NCBI GenBank assembly: GCA_037833965.1
Contig: AP031353.1
Span: 11,658,501 to 11,722,500 of the forward strand
Length of the DNA stretch: 64,000 bases
Direction of reading: 5' to 3'
From: Marchantia polymorpha subsp. ruderalis
Taxonomy: Eukaryota > Streptophyta > Marchantiopsida > Marchantiales > Marchantiaceae
Part shown: piece by piece, positions 59,952-64,000 of the stretch
How the letters are laid out: every line of letters starts with the position of its first letter
How positions within the stretch are numbered: position 1 is the stretch's first letter
Notes under the pieces: generated by a model
Seen by the model: the letters and a program-made list of their open reading frames with translations, nothing else
Databases searched by the model: none
Told to the model about the DNA's origin: nothing
Program-made: the position numbers and the translations under genes

Positions 59952-62900
59952 TTATCCAAATCCATGTGTCACAGCTCGTTGATACCCATGTCTTGACAAT
60001 CTGGGAAGGCGCTTCGTGGCAATGACGCCAGCAACAAGGGCAAAAACACCGGCTAGTGCAAACGCAGGCATGTTGCCACCACCAAAAAGTTCGTCCCATG
60101 GCCCAGCTCCAAGAGCGACTACCATCTGCATCCATGATTGATACATACATACCTCAAAATTGAAAACTGGCATTTTTCTCACGTGAAAACTGTGCTGCTC
60201 ATACTGCTCTTTATGAGGCAAGATCTGGTGTATTAGGAACAATCATCAAAGGACATGAAGGACAAGACAACAAACACTTCAAACTAAGAAGTAGCTTATT
60301 GTTCAGACACGGTTGGGCAGGACAATATTTGTAAACAACGATAAGGAAATATTGTTGTCACAAGGAAAGTATAGGCCAACAATCAGGCAATCGGCTGCCT
60401 TTTGAAGAAGAGATCTACTGAGAGGACACACAATTGAAACTAGACGGTGGTCCGTTGTGAAACTTAAAGATGAGACAATCGCACAGGGAACAACAATTTC
60501 ACTGCAACCAAACTGGACTAAAGGCTAGCACAAGCGTACAGCGAGAGAACGAACTAAACAGACACATCAGGTATCAAAGAACCAACGAATAAATCGATGA
60601 ACAAAGGAGAAATCAAGTATACCTGAGGTATGACGACAGCTAGATTAAGAATACCCATAGCTAACCCTGCACATATAAGAAGATAGTCAGCAAGAAACCA
60701 AGATATCTTTAGCAAAAATCGCATCTTGGATGAAGAACTTGATCACCCGACTGAACTTGTCAACTTTGTCCGTATGGCTCCTCCAAGAGATATAAGAAAG
60801 ACAGCATCTTGAAGAATCTATCTATACAGTTCGTTCAGATGCAACGGCAAGTTTATGTCGTTCAGTCTTAAGAACGTAGGGATCAAGATACTAACCAAGA
60901 TCCGTTACCTTGCTGTCCTCAAACAAAATAGATAATTGTTTCTTTTATCAAGTACAGTACACACGAAGGACGTGCAGAGTAAAATACCTTGCCCTCCACC
61001 GGAATCAGCCGTCAGGTCAGCTGTCAAGGAGTATGGTACACTGTATGTAATCTGCAATCATTGGTTCGAGGAAACTAGATAAATATCCTCACATCCCATT
61101 TACTAATCAAGGTGACTAATCAATACCCAGTGACAACTAAAACAGCAAAATATGACCTTTTCCTTTATTATCAACCAGAGCATCAGTCTAAGATAATACT
61201 TCAGGTAAGTTCCCCGACGAGATGACTAAAGACAGAACACCGAGATAACATACACAGAACAGCAGAACTGCATATGAAACGAAAAGGCACGAATGCAAGT
61301 AGAGATCGTACCGCCAAGGGGAAGCCCAGAACAGTAAAAAGCGCGGTTGCTGCAATTTTTACCCAGCCGGTATAGATGTGCACGGCCTCACCCTCTTCGT
61401 ATCGAAGTTTGACTGCTACTGCAGTAATAACAGTTGTACACACCATGCAAATAAACATGACATAATTGCTCAAGGCCCATACGTGTTTGGATCCAAAGTA
61501 TTGGCATAATGGAGTGATTACGAGAGAGCTCATCGCCAGCACAACCTGCAAAAAATGGATATCAGAACATACCCTTCTGCAGCGACGGGCGAAGGCCAAA
61601 TATTGTCTGGTTATAAAAGAAATAAATTAAAACAAAGCATCTAACTCCACTTGAGCTATGATCAGTGTCGAATTCCCGAAAAAATTCAAATTAGAATCCA
61701 GGAGGCATAGCGCCTGTCATTGCTACCGTCAAATAAATGAAGTGGTAGCGCTAAAACTCTTCGTCACAAAGGAGTTGTGAGTGTAAATGCTACAACACCT
61801 AATGCTCCAACATGTTCGAACCAACAAATCCTCCTATTTAAGAAGACAAGTGACAGCAACAATCCATTGCAAAATCCCGACCCCAATGGAACTCTCCAAG
61901 AACTATCGTGCTCGGATATAGACAATTTGATAGACTAACTCACGACCGCAACAGATGGTGGCCACAAAAGCAGGGAAAGGAAACCAGAGGTGGAACAACC
62001 CACCGAATTCAGCAGCAAACCAAAAGCTCCTGCTCTAACTCCTTCATCGTAATTACGGACTTCAAGCGCGTCTCCCTTAGGATCACCTCTGTAAACTTCA
62101 CGTCCCATCCAATCTGTATCGAATAGGAAGAATGGAAACCAGGATAGCTGCACAGCACATCACCACGTAAAGTTCAACCGTACGCCAACTAATTTCTCAC
62201 TATGGACCCGCTATGGACCCTTCTTGCTGACGGATCATTTGGAAAGAGCAAACAAAACTAGGGCAAAATGTTCAATGAAATAAAAGCTTACCCAACATAA
62301 GGACATGACGAGAAGAACAGTTTTCATAGATGTTGGAAGCCGCCTCACACCCATTAGAAGGTTCATCATTACCGTTCCAGGTCCCACTCTGGATCCGACA
62401 TTATTTTCATCCTTGTGAGACATAGCAAAACTCCGCTCAGCATGAGCACCAATGTCATAGGTTCTGTTGCTAACTTGCTGGAGTTCACCATTTACCATGA
62501 CAAGTCGGCTGTCGTCTGGCTGTAATAGAAGAGAAGCCGCATCCTCGCCATGCTTTTTCTCTTCTGCGACGTTCTTTATGAGGGCCAAAGGAGTCTCTTT
62601 GGAAAACACTACCGTAACGATTGTACAAAGAAGCAAGAATACCTGAAAAGTTTGAATGTTATAGGCTGATATGACATAGTCGATCATTGATAATAAGGGT
62701 TGACTCAAAATCAGCATTTAACACATACTATCAGCATAGAAATAGTAATGATTCTCGGCCACACATGTCAGAAGGGTATCCAGTAAACTTACCACCGCTA
62801 AGAGGAATGCACCTTTCAAATTCCCGCAAGCCTCACAGCAAGCTTTGCTGGTAAGAAAAGGAAACCACCTGAATAGAAAGAAAGGAAAAACTCAACTCTG

Positions 62901-63874
62901 TCAACTCTGTCAACGTTAGCAAAGTATTCACTCAATAACCGAGAGCAGAAGAGGTGTATGACGTACTTGGACCATTGACCACTGGCCCCGGCTGAAAACC
63001 CAAGAATATTTCCGAATGCCATCCACAGCACAAATATCGAATTTGCAGCCTCTCGTTGTCCGGATCCTGCATATTACAAACCTCACTGTTGTTAGAAACT
63101 AAACTACTGCTGCTCAATGTCCCAATGTGGACAAACCTCGAGTAAGAATTTGAACATCTATACATCTAATAACATTCAAAATATGTCTTGCCAAGTTTGT
63201 TACCTGCTAGATCGGCCAACAAAGCGCGAGCAGGACCCTGTTATCAAAGCAGTCAACAAGTAGATAACGTCAGATTATATTGCTTGCTTACCTATTCCTT
63301 CAAAAGTATATGAAAACCAGTTGGCATTTCAAGCGGAACGTATAAATGAGTTCAAAACTTACAGACCTGCACAGTGTTGTTTGCGAGGTCGAGTAACCAA
63401 AATCCAAGTATAAAAACAGCGGCTGCCCTAGGCCTTAACCCTTTGTATGATCTGTTGCAGCAAATAGTTCCAAGGTGTCAACTTCATCACCCCCATTTTT
63501 CACAGATAAGTTCAAACTGTGACTGCTGTATCAGTTATGAATCAGGACAAGAAATATCTGCGCAGTCCAACAACTCCCAGAGCAAAACATAAGGAGCGGT
63601 CCTTGACTTGATTGATCTCTTGATACTAAGTTGTCTTCGGAAATGCTCTCAGCGAAATAATAGTTCAAACTAGAATACGGTGAAATAAAATTCAGCTTGA
63701 TACGTAACGCAACCAAGAAGATATCTGTAACATCTGATACTAATCACACGATAAAACCTTCTTTGCTGAGCAGTTTGCCCAATCACATGTAGCTTAAAAG
63801 GATAGGAGGATGGATGAAGAATATGATAACTCACTCGCAGCTTTCATGTGTGTCTCCTAATACGTAGCCGATAT
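59952..63874 (-). CDS. Sucrose transporter (SUT/SUC family, MFS), C-terminal 442 codons; N-terminus off the right edge
   Basis: Eleven exons with agreeing phases: 63835-63874, 63367-63433, 63204-63237, 62967-63066, 62793-62868, 62292-62642, 62004-62147, 61312-61545, 60988-61051, 60623-60666, 59952-60125. Hallmarks include DIGYVLGDT, RAAAVFILGFWLLDLANNTVQ, GPARALLADLAG, LSWFPFFLFDTDWMGREVYRGDP, EGVRAGAFGLLLNS, ITYSVPYSLTADLT and GLAMGILNLAVVIPQ. These are proton-coupled sucrose symporters of the plasma or vacuolar membrane; the many small introns fit the SUT4-type gene layout. The central loop between the two six-helix halves is about 80 residues. At least the first three or four helices lie beyond 64000; the window ends inside the preceding intron. 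Confidence 0.92.
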
Positions 63875-64000
63875 CTGCAGAAAATCCTATAATTATGACC
63901 TGATTACAAGCTGAATATTAGGAGACACGAGACAGAACGATCGATGGGCAAAAATTGCTGCTTTCCCTAAAGAGGTACCAACTTTCAAACTACTTCTACG
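63875..64000 (-). other. Intron of the sucrose transporter gene
   Basis: The acceptor (ttctgcag) of the exon ending at 63874 lies at its left edge. The intron must be phase 1. No exon was found before the window edge. Confidence 0.7.

Noticed and set aside
1..64000. tRNA, rRNA or CRISPR arrays
   Set aside because: No cloverleaf-type sequence with a GGTTCGAATCC-like arm was spotted by eye, and no spacer-repeat array; the regular 100-bp array is a minisatellite without variable spacers.

Overview
This is a stretch of land-plant nuclear genome. Its genes have GT-AG introns, plastid transit peptides and classic plant families: phytocyanins, a CYP86-clan P450, plastid RNase J with a C-terminal GT-1 domain, a PAO/TIC55-type Rieske oxygenase and a SUT sucrose transporter. 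Genes are sparse (about nine real ones in 64 kb), introns are short, and the spacers are AT-rich and full of decayed elements. I infer a seed-free plant, probably a bryophyte such as a liverwort, but nothing here proves the genus.

Layout: 1-32.2 kb holds a same-strand array of four phytocyanin genes (78-481 partial, 4164-5232, 19968-20950, 31181-32208), each with one phase-1 intron at the same place. Between the second and third lie a decayed MULE-type transposase (10.6-12.8 kb), LRR exon relics (13.5-13.7 kb), an unrecognised three-exon gene (14.3-15.3 kb) and a 276-bp direct repeat. From 34.2 to 37.0 kb is a full-length CYP704-like P450 that has lost its heme cysteine; its last exon has expanded into a 100-bp minisatellite (36.9-37.5 kb). 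From 37.6 to 40.4 kb is a mosaic pseudo-locus built from pieces of three genes in this same window: the P450, RNase J and, inverted, phytocyanin 3.

The right part is housekeeping: RNase J (41685-48101, minus, 17 exons, 893 aa) is divergent from a plastid membrane protein (49585-51109, plus); then an intronless GC-rich Rieske oxygenase (53356-54984, minus), a repeat-rich spacer, and a sucrose transporter (59952-63874, minus) whose N-terminal exons lie beyond the right edge.

The most striking non-gene signal is the number of perfect or near-perfect short inverted repeats. Two can be polarised against a paralogous copy and look newly made, as expected from short-range template switching. Together with the mosaic locus this suggests a region where replication repeatedly switches template. 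The genes do not form one pathway; the shared themes are secreted copper proteins (left) and plastid proteins (right).
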